In this document: positions 53,354-63,686 of the stretch, piece by piece
Layout: each line of letters begins with the position of its first letter
How positions within the stretch are numbered: position 1 is the first letter of the stretch
NCBI GenBank assembly: GCA_047967505.1
Contig: CM106538.1
DNA length: 64,000 bases
Source of the DNA: Dipteris shenzhenensis
Lineage: Eukaryota; Polypodiophyta; Polypodiopsida; Gleicheniales
Strand: one strand, 5' to 3'
Made by a program: the position numbers and the translations under genes
Notes under the pieces: generated by a model
The model's database searches: none
What the model was told of the DNA's origin: nothing
The model's input: the letters and a program-made list of their open reading frames with translations, nothing else

Positions 53354-54352
53354 TCAGTGTGTAGATAGATCTGCATATCGAGCACTCAAAGAGTTCCAGT
53401 AAAGTGTTCCCGCCAGCCAATTGCCCACACCTTCGAGATAGCCTTGCAGCCCAGCTTTATCCATCAGGCTTGTCTTCCTTATCTCGTACTTTGACTTTGA
53501 TTAGCTCGCACACTTCCGAAACAATCCCCGACAAGTCGACAGGACTGCATGTGGATTTGGATTTTGAATAGTCCAAATACATCACTGCAATAAGATTGAA
53601 ATAATCGCCTTCAAGATACTCCTTTTTGAACGACACCAGATCGTTCACCCAGCAGAGATTGTCGGTTGTGGCGTCCTGCAGTTTGGAAATGAGTGGATTC
53701 GTGTATGTTTCTTCATCAAGCTCTACGCCCAGCGTGTACTCCATCAGTATGGAGGCCGGATACCACCCATAAGTGCATCGACGTATTTCAATGAAAGTGT
53801 TTAGATCAGGAACAGTCTGTGTTTGTCGATAGATAATCTGGCTCCTATTCGCGTCGAGGAACGCCTTGAAGTATCGGATAAAGCGACCCTGCTGCGTCTT
53901 CGGCATCTCTTCGCAGATCTCGTTCCACCAATCAGCGGCAGTTTCGGTTATCACGCGCGCCACGTGAGAAGAGGACGAGTTACTGATGACTTTGCCTTCT
54001 AAGACACCTATAATTGATTGCAAAATCTCATCAGCCGCAGCCGAGTTGGCTCCCATTTCCTTGGGATCGTCAAGGAAGTTATCCAACAAGAACATCCAGG
54101 CGACGTGCTTGACTATGGGTACCATCCGTTTGCTAATACCATTGGCATAGGCCAGGCACGCAAAGAGATGAAACCTGGACTCAACAAGGAGTTTGTCGGT
54201 AAAGCCGGATTTCGCAAGGTCCTTGAAGCGGGATACGACCCAGGAATCACAAATGGATTTGAGTTGAAGACAATCGGGGTGATTGTTCGAGGGAAAGGAG
54301 CATTGGGGATGGGAATAGTTATATTTTGGACATTGGAAAGCAAGTTCTCCAT
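53354..54352 (-). pseudogene. microbial-type terpene synthase-like gene (MTPSL), frameshifted
   Basis: Class I terpene synthase that would ionise a prenyl diphosphate and cyclise it in the cytosol or plastid. ATG 54352 opens MENLLSNVQNITIPIPNAPFP. A 1-bp shift near 54290 leads into the main frame (SNNHPDCLQLKSICDSWVV, ESRFHLFACLAYANG). The aspartate-rich motif is FLLDNFLDD (54075-54100), the NSE triad NDLVSFKKE (53620-53647), and RRCTYGWYPASILMEY lies between. A second 1-bp shift near 53485 ends the main frame early. The other frame continues to GNWLAGTLYWNSLSARY, the conserved C-terminal RY helix, and stops at 53354. Total is about 332 codons, near the family size, with no introns. Sequencing error cannot be excluded. 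Product unknown. Confidence 0.85.
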
Positions 54353-54356
54353 GGAG

Positions 54357-54480
54357 GAAGATAGAATGAAGACAGACGAAGATAGAATGAAGACAGACAG
54401 ATCGAAGGGGATAGAGCGGGAGTCGGTATGCGGGTAAGTCGAGAAGAAGAAGATCGGTAATAAATAGAGCCCGACAGAGT
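54357..54480 (-). promoter_or_regulatory. putative promoter and 5' leader of the MTPSL gene
   Basis: On the minus strand CTCTATTTATTACC (about 54456-54470) is a plausible TATA box about 110 bp before the ATG. The leader is CT-rich and contains a 21-bp unit duplicated in tandem (GAAGATAGAATGAAGACAGAC on the plus strand, about 54357-54398). Confidence 0.5.
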
Positions 54481-54765
54481 AAGATCAACGTGTCCTATAT
54501 TTCAGACAGGTCCTATCCCATCAACGCCGGGTCCCTAGCCTATTTAGTGGGTCGGCGAAAAAGCTGAGCGTCGGAAGTGCAAAAGATTATAGACGATTGG
54601 AATTGATCCAACAACATTATTTATACGCTCTAACTACCACACTATAATTAACATCGTATTTATAATCACATGTTATTATAAGCATCTTTTCCAGGGCCCC
54701 CCCCACATCTAGTACGGACAAAGCGGAAACCCCTAAATCTATCATAAAGCCATGCTTCCTACTTA

Positions 54766-55166
54766 GGGGCTTAGCACATGGGAAGAAATAGGATGGGAAT
54801 GGGAAAAGGTGGTCCCAAGTGGTCCCATGCATATTTCTATCCTATTGCCATCCCACCATGTGCTAACAAAAAAAGATCTAGGGATGGGTTTAGGAGGAAG
54901 AGGACACATGGCATCATTTCATGTGTTTAAGAGGTGGGGACCTTGTGGGGACAAGGACACATGTCATCCTTCCATGTTTTTGAATCCCTAAAAAAGGGGA
55001 ACCTATTCTGGCTGCCAGGGTCTAGAGGCCATGGTCCAGGATGGGAGAAAAAGTGGCTACTCCCATTCTAAATCCATCCTAGACCACTTGGTGTAGGATG
55101 GGAGTAATGATGACAAAAATATTCCCATCCTAAACCCATGCTAGCCCCATCCATGTGCTAAGGCCC
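54766..55166. mobile_element. Tourist-like (PIF/Harbinger) MITE, 401 bp
   Basis: Ends are inverted: left GGGGCTTAGCACATGG, right end reverse-complemented GGGCCTTAGCACATGG. It is flanked by TTA at 54763-54765 and 55167-55169, the TSD of PIF/Harbinger elements. The inner sequence repeats GGATGGGA/TCCCATCC words that extend the foldback. No coding capacity. It lies about 400 bp upstream of the MTPSL start. Confidence 0.78.
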
Positions 55167-55309
55167 TTAGGTGATGGGTATACATAAAGTTGGAGGAAGA
55201 CAATACCTCCTATTCATGCCTACGATCATCTTAAAGTTCTATTCATTTAGTCGGCACCCACCTAATTATTTTGACCTATTAAAGGATTTTAGGGTGCACT
55301 ATGACTCGT

Positions 55310-55900
55310 GAAGTAATTGTAAGTTGTCTTCCTTTTAAAAGAATTACAATCATGCTTATGAACTCTTTGAGTTTAGTGGGACACCTTAATCTTATGTATA
55401 ATGAAGCCTACATTGAACGAAACTTGTATATTAATCAAGCCTTAAATGCAAGCTTTAAAATAGTGAGAACATACCATCAAAGGAATTATAGGTCCCTCAA
55501 AGATAAAAACCTATAAAAAATTGTTCATTGGAGGAAAACTAAATAGTTTCTAAAACATGAATCAATGAGGCATATTGTGTCTTTGTTTTAAAAGAATTAC
55601 AATCATGTCGGTAACCATTTAATTTTAATAAGAGACCATGACCTTATCTGTGTTATAAAAAAGTCAAATTGTAAAATAGTGTGAAAATTAGGCCGTTAAA
55701 GGAATAGGTCCCTTGGACCACCATCTTATAAAATAGTGTGAAAATAGAATTAGGCCGTCAAAGGAATAGGCTCCTTAGAGATAAAATACAATATAAAATT
55801 TGATTGATTAGAAGAGATGTTGAATGTTGTCCTATGAGTAGTTTTAAAAAATAAAAAAGCACTGCATATTGTGTCTTCTTCTTTGAAACGTTTAAATTAT
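55310..55900. repeat. diverged tandem repeat, unit about 265 bp
   Basis: TTTTAAAAGAATTACAATCATG occurs at about 55335 and 55588, each followed about 130 bp later by AAATAGTG...TCAAAGGAAT...TAGGTCCCT-like sequence and then GCATATTGTGTCTT (about 55570 and 55864). Within copy two a segment of about 57 bp (AAAATAGTGTGAAAAT ... GGCCGT) is duplicated again at 55673 and 55730. Confidence 0.68.
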
Positions 55901-56319
55901 GTTGCAAAGGTCCCTTACGGACTCCTTACAGATCAATAGATCCCTCAGAGCCCGAGGAGTCCACTAGGGTTTATCGTATGGTACCATGTGAGTGTAAGGG
56001 AGGGGGGTTATATAAGGGAAGGAAGGTACATTTTATAAGGTAAGGTCCCGTAAATAGGAGGTAGATAAGAGGAACACACTATTCAAAATTTTTGGACTTG
56101 CGTAAAGTCCAATTTGAGAAATGGACTAAAAAATAGTCCAAAATTTTTGAATATACTAGTAATGTTATTTTTTGAACTAGATTTGACAACTCAAAACAAA
56201 AGATTTGATGATTAAGTACTAAGAACATCAATGCATAACCAAATCTACATCTTCATAACTTCTTGTGAATTGAGCTACTATCACCTAAGAACATCAATAG
56301 ATGACCAATAATAGATGAC

Positions 56320-56475
56320 CAATTCTCTTAGAAAGGTGGTGTAAATAAACACCTTTATGTATAAGTGGTGTGCACACACCTTTATGACCATTTCTTTTAG
56401 AAAGGTGGTGTACATAAACCCCTTAGAAAGGTAGTGTAGATAAATCCTTTTATGTGTAAGTGGTGTACACATACA
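56320..56475. repeat. short tandem repeat around AGAAAGGTGGTGTA
   Basis: Three imperfect units, TTAGAAAGGTGGTGTAAATA (about 56328), TTAGAAAGGTGGTGTACATA (about 56396) and TTAGAAAGGTAGTGTAGATA (about 56422), alternate with ATGTATAAGTGGTGTGCACA-type segments. Confidence 0.75.
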
Positions 56476-56641
56476 ACTCACTTGGTATTAAAAAACACCC
56501 TTAACCATAAAAATACATTTGACATAAAGTTTAAAATACACCATTAAGGACCTCATAAACAATCTTTATACACAATAATGAGAGTAAAGAAATCAAAAAA
56601 GAAGTTCAAAACTTGTGATTACAAAGCCGTCAGCCATCATG

Positions 56642-59600
56642 TTACTCAGTACCAATGTCTTCAATGCTAGGCCCTTGACTACCAGGGTCCTAACTAATAG
56701 GCTGCTCTAAGACTGGAGTCTCAGTAGCAAGGTCCTCAATAGTTTTCTCTTCAGTTCCAAGCACCTGACTAGTAGGCTGATCTAGAGTCTCATGACCAAG
56801 TTCTTGTTGAGTAGGGACCTGGCTACTAGGTTCCTGACTAGTAGGCTGCTCTGGAGTCTGTAAGATCATGGTAGAAGAACCATCTATGCCTCCTGATAAC
56901 TCCTCCTGGTCATGCTTTGCCTCGTCCATACCTTCTTTGATTAAGGCTTCCTTGCTTGATCCACTTGCATGTCCTTCACCCAAGATCAAGGGTGCCTTCC
57001 TCACTTTTAATTTCAAGGGAAGTGCTTCCACCTCTTTAGCCTTACCTTTTCCTGTGACGTGCTGTACTACTACTTCTTGCTGCCACGAGCCTTCCCATAT
57101 GATGAGTGGAACCTCCTTGACTCTAGTTGACAATTGATCACCCTTATTCTTTGTGCGGATTTCTTCTTGGCGTAAGTCATCGGATGCAGAGCTTTCATCC
57201 TCATCATCACCTGAGCTAGAATCATCACCCTCAGATTCACTACCCTCGTCTTCAACATTTTTCTCACTACCCTCTTCTTTGACATTTTCCTCTTCAAAGA
57301 AGGTAGTGCAACTGTAATATGTGTCAAAGAACTCAATTTGATGGGGGGTATCAATGACATTTACATTTCTACCTTGGTGTAGCAATTTCTCAGCAGCAAA
57401 ACCCATTCGAGACAATGCTACTTCCCACCCATCATTTAGTAAATTCTTTGTCATCTCTAGTATCACATCAGGATCCATCGGCTTCTGTAATCCACCATTG
57501 CTGCATCAAGCTTAACCTTATTGTCCTCAAAGTAATGAAGCTCGAGAGTCCTTAAAGGAATTTTGATTAGATTGCCACCACCCTTGGATAAGAAGCACAT
57601 CAAGAAAGGCTGCAAGACTTGAATGGCAGTGCCTTCCAAGATAGTCATATGATTGCGTAGGATTATACCATGGTATACTTTTGAAAGTAAATACCCAAAT
57701 GCAGATGTCAAACTCGCATACAAGGCATCCTTTTGTGATTCTGTCATGAACAGGACCAACGTTGATCTTTTCTTATCTGCCATAGGACCTTCTACGATAA
57801 ACCGCACAAGTTCAACTATCCGTGACACTGCAAGGTCTTGCAATTCATCTATGAAAAATACACATGGCTTCTCCAAAGCATGACCACTCATTGTTATGAA
57901 ATGCTCTGTATCAATGCCATTGATGTGTGCAAATTTTGTATCATTCTCTGATAGCAGGATATCATAGGAGAAGCTGAATGGAGAACCATCATCTAAACCA
58001 CCAATTGCTCTACCTTGGGCAGTGGACTGCAAGGCCTTTTTCTTGATGTCCATATATTCTGTCTCAACAACCTTTGGCATTTTAGCTCTTAGATCCTTTG
58101 TTGGTGTGGCATCTGTATTCATTGAAGCCAACCACTTTCTAGCCCATGTCTTATCAAGGAGTTGACCTAGGCTAAGTGCTTTCTTCTTATCCACATCAAT
58201 TGACTTGCCAGCTAACTCATCATCAGATTTCAATAAAAATAATAGTGCCGAGAGAGCAACCTCACTTTGAATCATTCGGGTGACCACTTCATCCAAGTTG
58301 CTATGCTTGCTCTTCTTTCCAAAGAAGCAGTCACCACTTAGGATCTTCTTGCATACTTCTTCTGTTATTGCATCTGGAACAAACCTTAATGCTCTCCACT
58401 AAACAATAGACATCGGTTTCTTTATTTCTTTCCTCTGAGTTGTAGTGTGCTCTGGTGCCTCAAAGGATATCTTCCATGTTTCATATGCTTGGCAAACATC
58501 CACCATGCTCTGAAACACTGAGTCCTCGTGGAAGACAATGCAAGTAACATCCCTGTATCTTGCAACGGCAGTGTTCAAATCCTTTGCCTCAATCTTATTA
58601 CTTGGTATGCCTTGCGTATTGCTTACAACACCTTTCAAGCATCTATAGAACCGAGTCCTCTTTGCCATGTACTCAAATGTAGGTCTCCTGCCCTTCACTA
58701 TTTGTGGCTTTCCACAGCCCATCCATAACTCCCTTGCCTTTATCAAGATCTCAGAAAGAGAAGAGCTTTTTTTCAACCTAAATGGAGTAGAATTCAGCCT
58801 TTCTGATTCTAGAATGTACTTCGATTCACCGTTAAATATGCATATATGACAAATGACCCGTTGAAACTTTTCCATCCACTCAATTTGTGGCAAGTTTCCA
58901 TTTCTTCCCTCATCAAGGGCGATCCTGCAAGCTTCACAAAAGTGTTGCCCATCAATGGGCTCAACCTGCATCTTTCCAAGAATCTATTCTTTGCCAGCAT
59001 GTATCTCTTCTCGACGTCAGTCCCATATCGGCTTTGGTACAAAGCCTCTCCACGAACAAAGTCACTCCTTCTAAAGTTCTCAAAAGCATCAAGAAAGTCC
59101 ATGCGCTTTTGAAATGTGACATCAGGCAATGTAGGATCATCTTCTTGAAGTCTCTTAAATGCCATAGGACGAAGAGTGATATTAGTGGCAATTGGAGTTC
59201 TTGTTTTCCTCGTATCTTCATACAATTTGCGTGCAAATGTCTTATCTAGCTTTCTTTGATTTGTGAACAACGAAGCTCGATCAATAAGCATTGTGGCCAT
59301 GCTGAATTGTGAAAATCCCCAAATGTACCCCTCATCCTCTGGAGGATGTAAGTCTACCATACTTATAGAAAAGTCTTCGAGACGTGTATCTTCTTCTTGC
59401 GGATCCTCCTATTCATCGCTATCCAATTTTTCACCTAGTTTTAAATAACCTGCACTTGAACGATCTGCATGTGGAGTAGGAGTTATTCTTGCTCTCTTTC
59501 TAGGAATAGCTGTAGAACTTGAATCTGCTCCACGATCACTCCTTGTTCCTGTAGTTGCAGCAGTCGATGGTGTAGGTACAGTTGGAGATACTGTAGTTAC

Positions 59601-60083
59601 TGCCGCAAATATTGTAGTTACTCTTGTCGGAGTTACCGTAGTTATCGCCACAGATATTGGCGGTACAACTTGAGGGTTACATGTTATAGATGGCGTACTT
59701 ACTGCTGCACTTACTACTGCTGAAGGTACAACACCACCACTTGGAAATGCATCCCACATTTTCTTCAATGCTTCTAAGGCACTAAGCAATTCTTGGGATT
59801 TCTCAATTGAATCTGGTAAGGGCTTCAAGAAGTGCTTGTGCGTAACTCGTAACTTGTAAACCACCTCGTCATTCTTTCCTTTGCACACAACTTCTATCAA
59901 ATTGTTTTCTTTAATGTTGATGTTTGAGACCATGCCACCATTTCTTACTACCTCTGGAGAATATTTCACGCTTGACACATTCTCTATAGTGATCACCAGA
60001 AAATACTTTGATTTGTGCTCCATAAAATACCAAGCATGTTTAAGGTATTTGAAAGACACCTTGGAACAAAAACTGGAAGCCAT
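56642..60083 (-). pseudogene. large unrecognised gene, about 1,140 codons, lightly broken
   Basis: ATG 60083 (AAAACGATGGC) follows a good 3' splice site (GATTGTTTTTCAG) on the minus strand, suggesting a 5'-UTR intron. Frames continue almost end to end. 60083-59412 has SFKYLKHAWYFMEHKSKY and a Thr/Val/Ala-rich linker. After TAG 59411-59409 the same frame runs to about 58985 (EDEGYIWGFSQFSMATMLID, RSDFVRGEALYQSRYG). A 1-bp shift leads to 58971-58402 with possible zinc pairs FCEAC and ICHIC. After TAG 58401-58399 the same frame runs to about 57480 (KPCVFFIDELQDLAVSRIVEL). A second shift leads to 57478-56690 with an acidic Glu/Asp/Ser stretch (57290-57170) and Gln/Thr/Pro-rich tail. Reading past TAG 56692-56690, the next stop is TAA 56644-56642. 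No family recognised; host gene or mobile-element protein are both possible. Confidence 0.6.
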
Positions 60084-60109
60084 CGTTTTCTGAAAAACAA
60101 TCAAAAATA

Positions 60110-60470
60110 AAAAATGAGAATTACAATGATTTTCAAACTCAAAATATTAAATAAATTTCTAATTAAATATTATTTTAAGTTTTATTTATTTTTAATTTTA
60201 AAAATAAATTAAATTAATTCATTTTTTTATCTTTTTTTTAATTATTCTATTTTAATTTATTTTAATTAATTTATTTATTTTTATATCTAAAAATTAATTT
60301 AATTTTTTAAAATTTTTTTAAGTTTTATTTATTTTAACTTTTTTTATTTTTTTAAAATAAATTAAGTTAATTAATTTTTTTCGTCTTTTTTTTCCTTCTT
60401 TAAATTAAATTAATTTAATTTTTTTGTCTTTAAAAATAAAATAAAAATTTAAAGCCCTTTGGGAGCTTAG
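60110..60470. other. extremely AT-rich tract
   Basis: About 350 bp of T/A runs (ATTTATTTTTAATTTT-type) between the ATG of the unknown gene and the GC-rich block. It could lie within the inferred 5' intron. No feature seen. Confidence 0.6.
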
Positions 60471-60483
60471 GGCAGGGGAGGGA

Positions 60484-60524
60484 TTAACCCCAACCTGTTG
60501 CGTGCGCAATAGGTTGGGGGTTAA
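60484..60524. repeat. long palindrome 1 (GCGTGCGC core)
   Basis: Dyad of about 41 bp: TTAACCCC, AACCTGTTGCG, TGCGCAATAGGTT, GGGGGTTAA. First of twelve copies of the ACCTRTTGCRYRCGCAA family at 60.48-62.95 kb. Confidence 0.88.
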
Positions 60525-60529
60525 CCCCC

Positions 60530-61880
60530 TCCTCTCCTCCCGCCTCCCCCATCCTGCCTCTTCCTTCCTCTTTCTTTGCCTCCTCCTCCCGTCTGCGCCC
60601 TCTCGTCGACCCCCTCCCCTCCCTCCTGCCTCCCCCTCCCGTCTACGCCCTCCCCGCCCTCTCACCTCCTTGCCTGCCTCCTCTCCCTCCTCCCTCCCGC
60701 CTCCCTGCCTACCTCCTCTCCTCCTCCCTCTTGCCTCCCGCCTGCCTCCTCCCTCCCGACTGCCCTCTCCTCTCCCTCCTCCCTCCCCTCCCGTCCTCCT
60801 CACCGCTCCCCGCCTTAAAAAAGAGGGAGAAGAGGGGGGAGAGTAGGAGGAGAGGGAAAGGGAGCAGAGGGAGGAAGGGAGGGGGCCGACGGGAGGGGAG
60901 GCGAGGAAGGGGGAGGGGGCGACGGGAGGGCAGGAGGAGAGGAGGGAGGGGGGGTTAATGGCCGGGGAAGGGAGAGGGGAGGGAGAGGGGAGGCGGGGAA
61001 GGGAGGGCGGGAGGAGAGGAGGGAGGGGGGGTTTACCCCCACCTGTTGCATGCACAACAACTGGGGTGGGGGGTATTATTACCCCCACCCCACCTGTTGC
61101 ATGCGCAACAGGGGGGTTTAACCCTCCCCCTCCCTCCTCTTGTCCCGCCGCCCTCCCGCCTCCCCTCTCCCTTCCCTGCCTCGCCCCCCCACCCCACCTA
61201 TTGCGCACGCAATAGGTGGGGTGGGGGGGGTATTATTGGGGGGGGGTTAACCCCCCCTCCCTCCTCTCCCCGTGCCCTCCCACCTCCCCTCCCCCTTCCC
61301 CACCTCCCCTCCCCCTTCCCCGTGCCTCCCCTCCCCCTTCTCCTTCCCCTCGCCCTCCCCCTTCCCCGCCCTCCTGTCGGCCCCCTCCCCTCCCCCTTCC
61401 CCACCTCCCCCTCGCGTCGGCCCCCTCCCCTCCCGGCGAGGAGGGAGGGGCCGGCGAGGAGGGGGAGGGAGAGGAGGGGGAGGGAGAGGGAGGGGCCGGC
61501 GGGGAGGGGAACGGGGAGGGAGAGGAGGGAAAGGGAGGGGCCAGCGGGGAGGGGGAGGGGGAGGCGGGGAAGGGGAGGGGAAGGGAGAGCAGGGAGGAGA
61601 GGGGAAGGGGAAGGGGGAGGAGAGGGGAAGGGAGGGGGAGGGGAGGAGAGGAAGCAGGAGGAGGGAGGGGAGAAGCGGGAGGAGAGGGGAAGGGAGGGGG
61701 AGAAGCGGGAGGAGAGAGGAAGCGGGAGAAGAAGGGGGAGGAGAGGGGAAGGGAGGGGGAGGGGAGGGCAAGGGACAGGAGGGAGGAGAGGGGAAGGGAG
61801 AGGAGAGAGGAAGTAGGAGGAGAGGGGATGGTAAGCAGGAGGGGAGGGACGAGAGGGAGGGAGGGAGTACCTGGGTGGAG
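60530..61880. repeat. GC-rich purine/pyrimidine strand-asymmetric block
   Basis: Alternating one-sided blocks: C/T-rich 60530-60815, G/A-rich 60825-61030, C/T-rich 61110-61195, C-rich 61250-61430, then G/A-rich 61431-61880. Palindromes of the GCGTACGC family sit at block junctions (61041-61062, 61092-61113, 61196-61217). All long frames here are Pro-, Arg- or Gly-repeats caused by composition and are not genes. Adjacent C/T and G/A arms could form large hairpins or triplex DNA. Confidence 0.85.
61041..61217. repeat. palindromes 2-4 in the GC-rich block
   Basis: ACCTGTTGCATGCACAACA (61041), ACCTGTTGCATGCGCAACAG (61092) and ACCTATTGCGCACGCAATAG (61196). Each is flanked by C-runs on the left and G-runs on the right that extend the dyad, as in palindrome 1. 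Confidence 0.88.
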
Positions 61881-62144
61881 AGGTGGTGGAGCTCTAGAAA
61901 AATTGTGAGAGAGAATGAGGAGAAGTAGAGTTTTATAGGAAATGGGTAGCTTTTAGGTCAAGTCAGCTTTTTTTAGTTTTTAAGGTTTTTTTAGTTCTTT
62001 TAGGTTCACTATAAGTAGAATATTCTTCATTCTCTCTTTCATTCAAAGATCATTCTTTTACACTCCACGCTTCTCTCCTCTCATCAACCTGTTGCAGAAT
62101 TCTCAAAAATTTTCAAAATGTTGCAAGAGGTGAGTTCATTTCTA

Positions 62145-62360
62145 ACCTATTGCGTACGCAAGAACTTCTAAGAATCAAGTTTTTGTAAATTTGAACTTTT
62201 TTTCAAATCCGATTCTTATCTCAAAAACTTGTGTGTACGCAACAACTACAAAACACCATTTTTGCATTAAATCTTTTTTCCCACAAATTTTCCTCTTTCC
62301 CTCAAACTCTCACAACCTATTTTCAGAAATTTCTCTTCTAGCCTATTGGGCACGCAACAA
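62145..62360. repeat. palindromes 5-7 of the GCGTACGC family
   Basis: ACCTATTGCGTACGCAAGAA (62145), CTTGTGTGTACGCAACAA (62229) and GCCTATTGGGCACGCAACAA (62341), spaced 84 and 112 bp in AT-rich DNA. Confidence 0.85.
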
Positions 62361-62377
62361 TTTTTCAAAAAAAAAAA

Positions 62378-63002
62378 TCTATTACAAATTTCTCTCTCAA
62401 CCTCAAAACCACTCAAACCTCCCTACCTATTGCGGACACAACAACTTCAATTCAAAACAAAATTTAATCATAAATCTCTCCAAAAAACTCTCTAACAAAA
62501 AAAAAACAATCTATTGTAAATTTCTCTCTCAACCTCAAAACCACTCAAACCCTACCTATTGCGTACGCAACAACTTCAAAACAAAATTTAATCATAAATC
62601 TCTCCAAAAAACTCCTCAATAAAAAAAAACAATCTATTACAAATTTCTCTCTCAACGTCAAAACCACTCAAACCTCCCTATCTATTGCGTATGCAACAAC
62701 TTCAAAACAAAATTTAATCATAAATCTCTCCAAAAAACTCCTCAAAAAAGAAAACAATCTATTACAAATTTCTCTCTCAACCTCAAACCCACTCAAACCT
62801 CCCTACCTATTGCATACGCAACAACTCCAAAATAAAATTTAATCATAAATCTCTACAAAAAACTCTTCTCATGACACTTTATTACAAATTTCTCTCTCAA
62901 CCTTAAAACCACTCAAACCTCCCTACCTATTGCGTACGCAATAACTTCAAGACAAAATTTAATCATAAATCTTCCAAAAAACTCTTCTCACGACACTTTA
63001 TT
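62378..63002. repeat. tandem array, five units of 120-129 bp, each with a GCGTACGC palindrome
   Basis: Each unit reads TCTATTACAAATTTCTCTC, ACCACTCAAACCTCCCTACC, TATTGCGTACGCAACAACTT, AAAATTTAATCATAAATC and an A-rich end. The palindrome recurs at 62425, 62554, 62681, 62805 and 62925 (spacings 129, 127, 124, 120). Core variants are GCGGACAC, GCGTACGC, GCGTATGC, GCATACGC and GCGTACGC. The frame 62191-62622 across the array is a repeat artefact. Confidence 0.9.
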
Positions 63003-63686
63003 AATATAAGAAATCCATTTATAATATTTTTACTCCATAATATAATAAATTTTTATTAACTAATGTTAAAATATAATTTTGCTAAAAATATATATTATTA
63101 ATCTATAAATTAATATAATTATTATATAAATACATTAATTAAAAAAATATAACTTGAAAGGGAGGTCTTTTAGCATGTGTGCTTTATATAATACTTTTTC
63201 TTAAAACAATGAAGAATTAGTGAATATATTGCTATTCTATACATTATTAACTTAAAAACTAATATAAATATAAATTAATTATTATATAAATTTAAATAAA
63301 TATATAAATTATTAATATTATACATTAATAACATTTAAAATTATGTAGATTATATACTAATAACCTTTCAATTTTAAAAAGTAGTCAATCAAAGAATTGA
63401 ATTAATTTAAAAAATAAGAAAATATTAAATTTTACACACTTACTTTTAGCATGTATGCTTTTCTTCCATGTGTATAATACTTCTTAGTTAGTCGAAGAAT
63501 GAAAAATTAGATAATGTATTTGTAAGGTAGGTATTTAAAACCATAGGATCTAGAAGAGGTTTAGCATACTTACTTATCTTTGTTACTATGTGTAATACTT
63601 TGCAAAAGCCTTAAGGCTTTTGCACAAAACTATAGTATCATTGCATCCATATCATTTTTTTACTTTAGCAACCACCAGATATGTTA
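63003..63686. other. AT-rich region with faint repeats
   Basis: TA-rich sequence. The motif AGCATGTGTGCTTT/AGCATGTATGCTTTT followed by TAATACTT appears near 63171 and 63449 and more loosely near 63560, apparently old relatives of the repeat at 63687. No gene. Confidence 0.5.

Noticed and set aside
54018-54437. 139-codon plus-strand frame over the terpene synthase
   Set aside because: Antisense shadow of the MTPSL coding sequence.
60405-61908. Several long overlapping frames of 80-267 codons on both strands, rich in Pro, Arg, Gly or Glu
   Set aside because: They exist on both strands in several frames, consist of repeated CCTCCC/GGAGGG codons and have no family signature; a composition effect.
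62378-63002. Regular repeats with a palindromic core that resemble a CRISPR array
   Set aside because: The whole unit of 120-129 bp is repeated and there are no unique spacers or cas genes; this is a eukaryotic tandem repeat.
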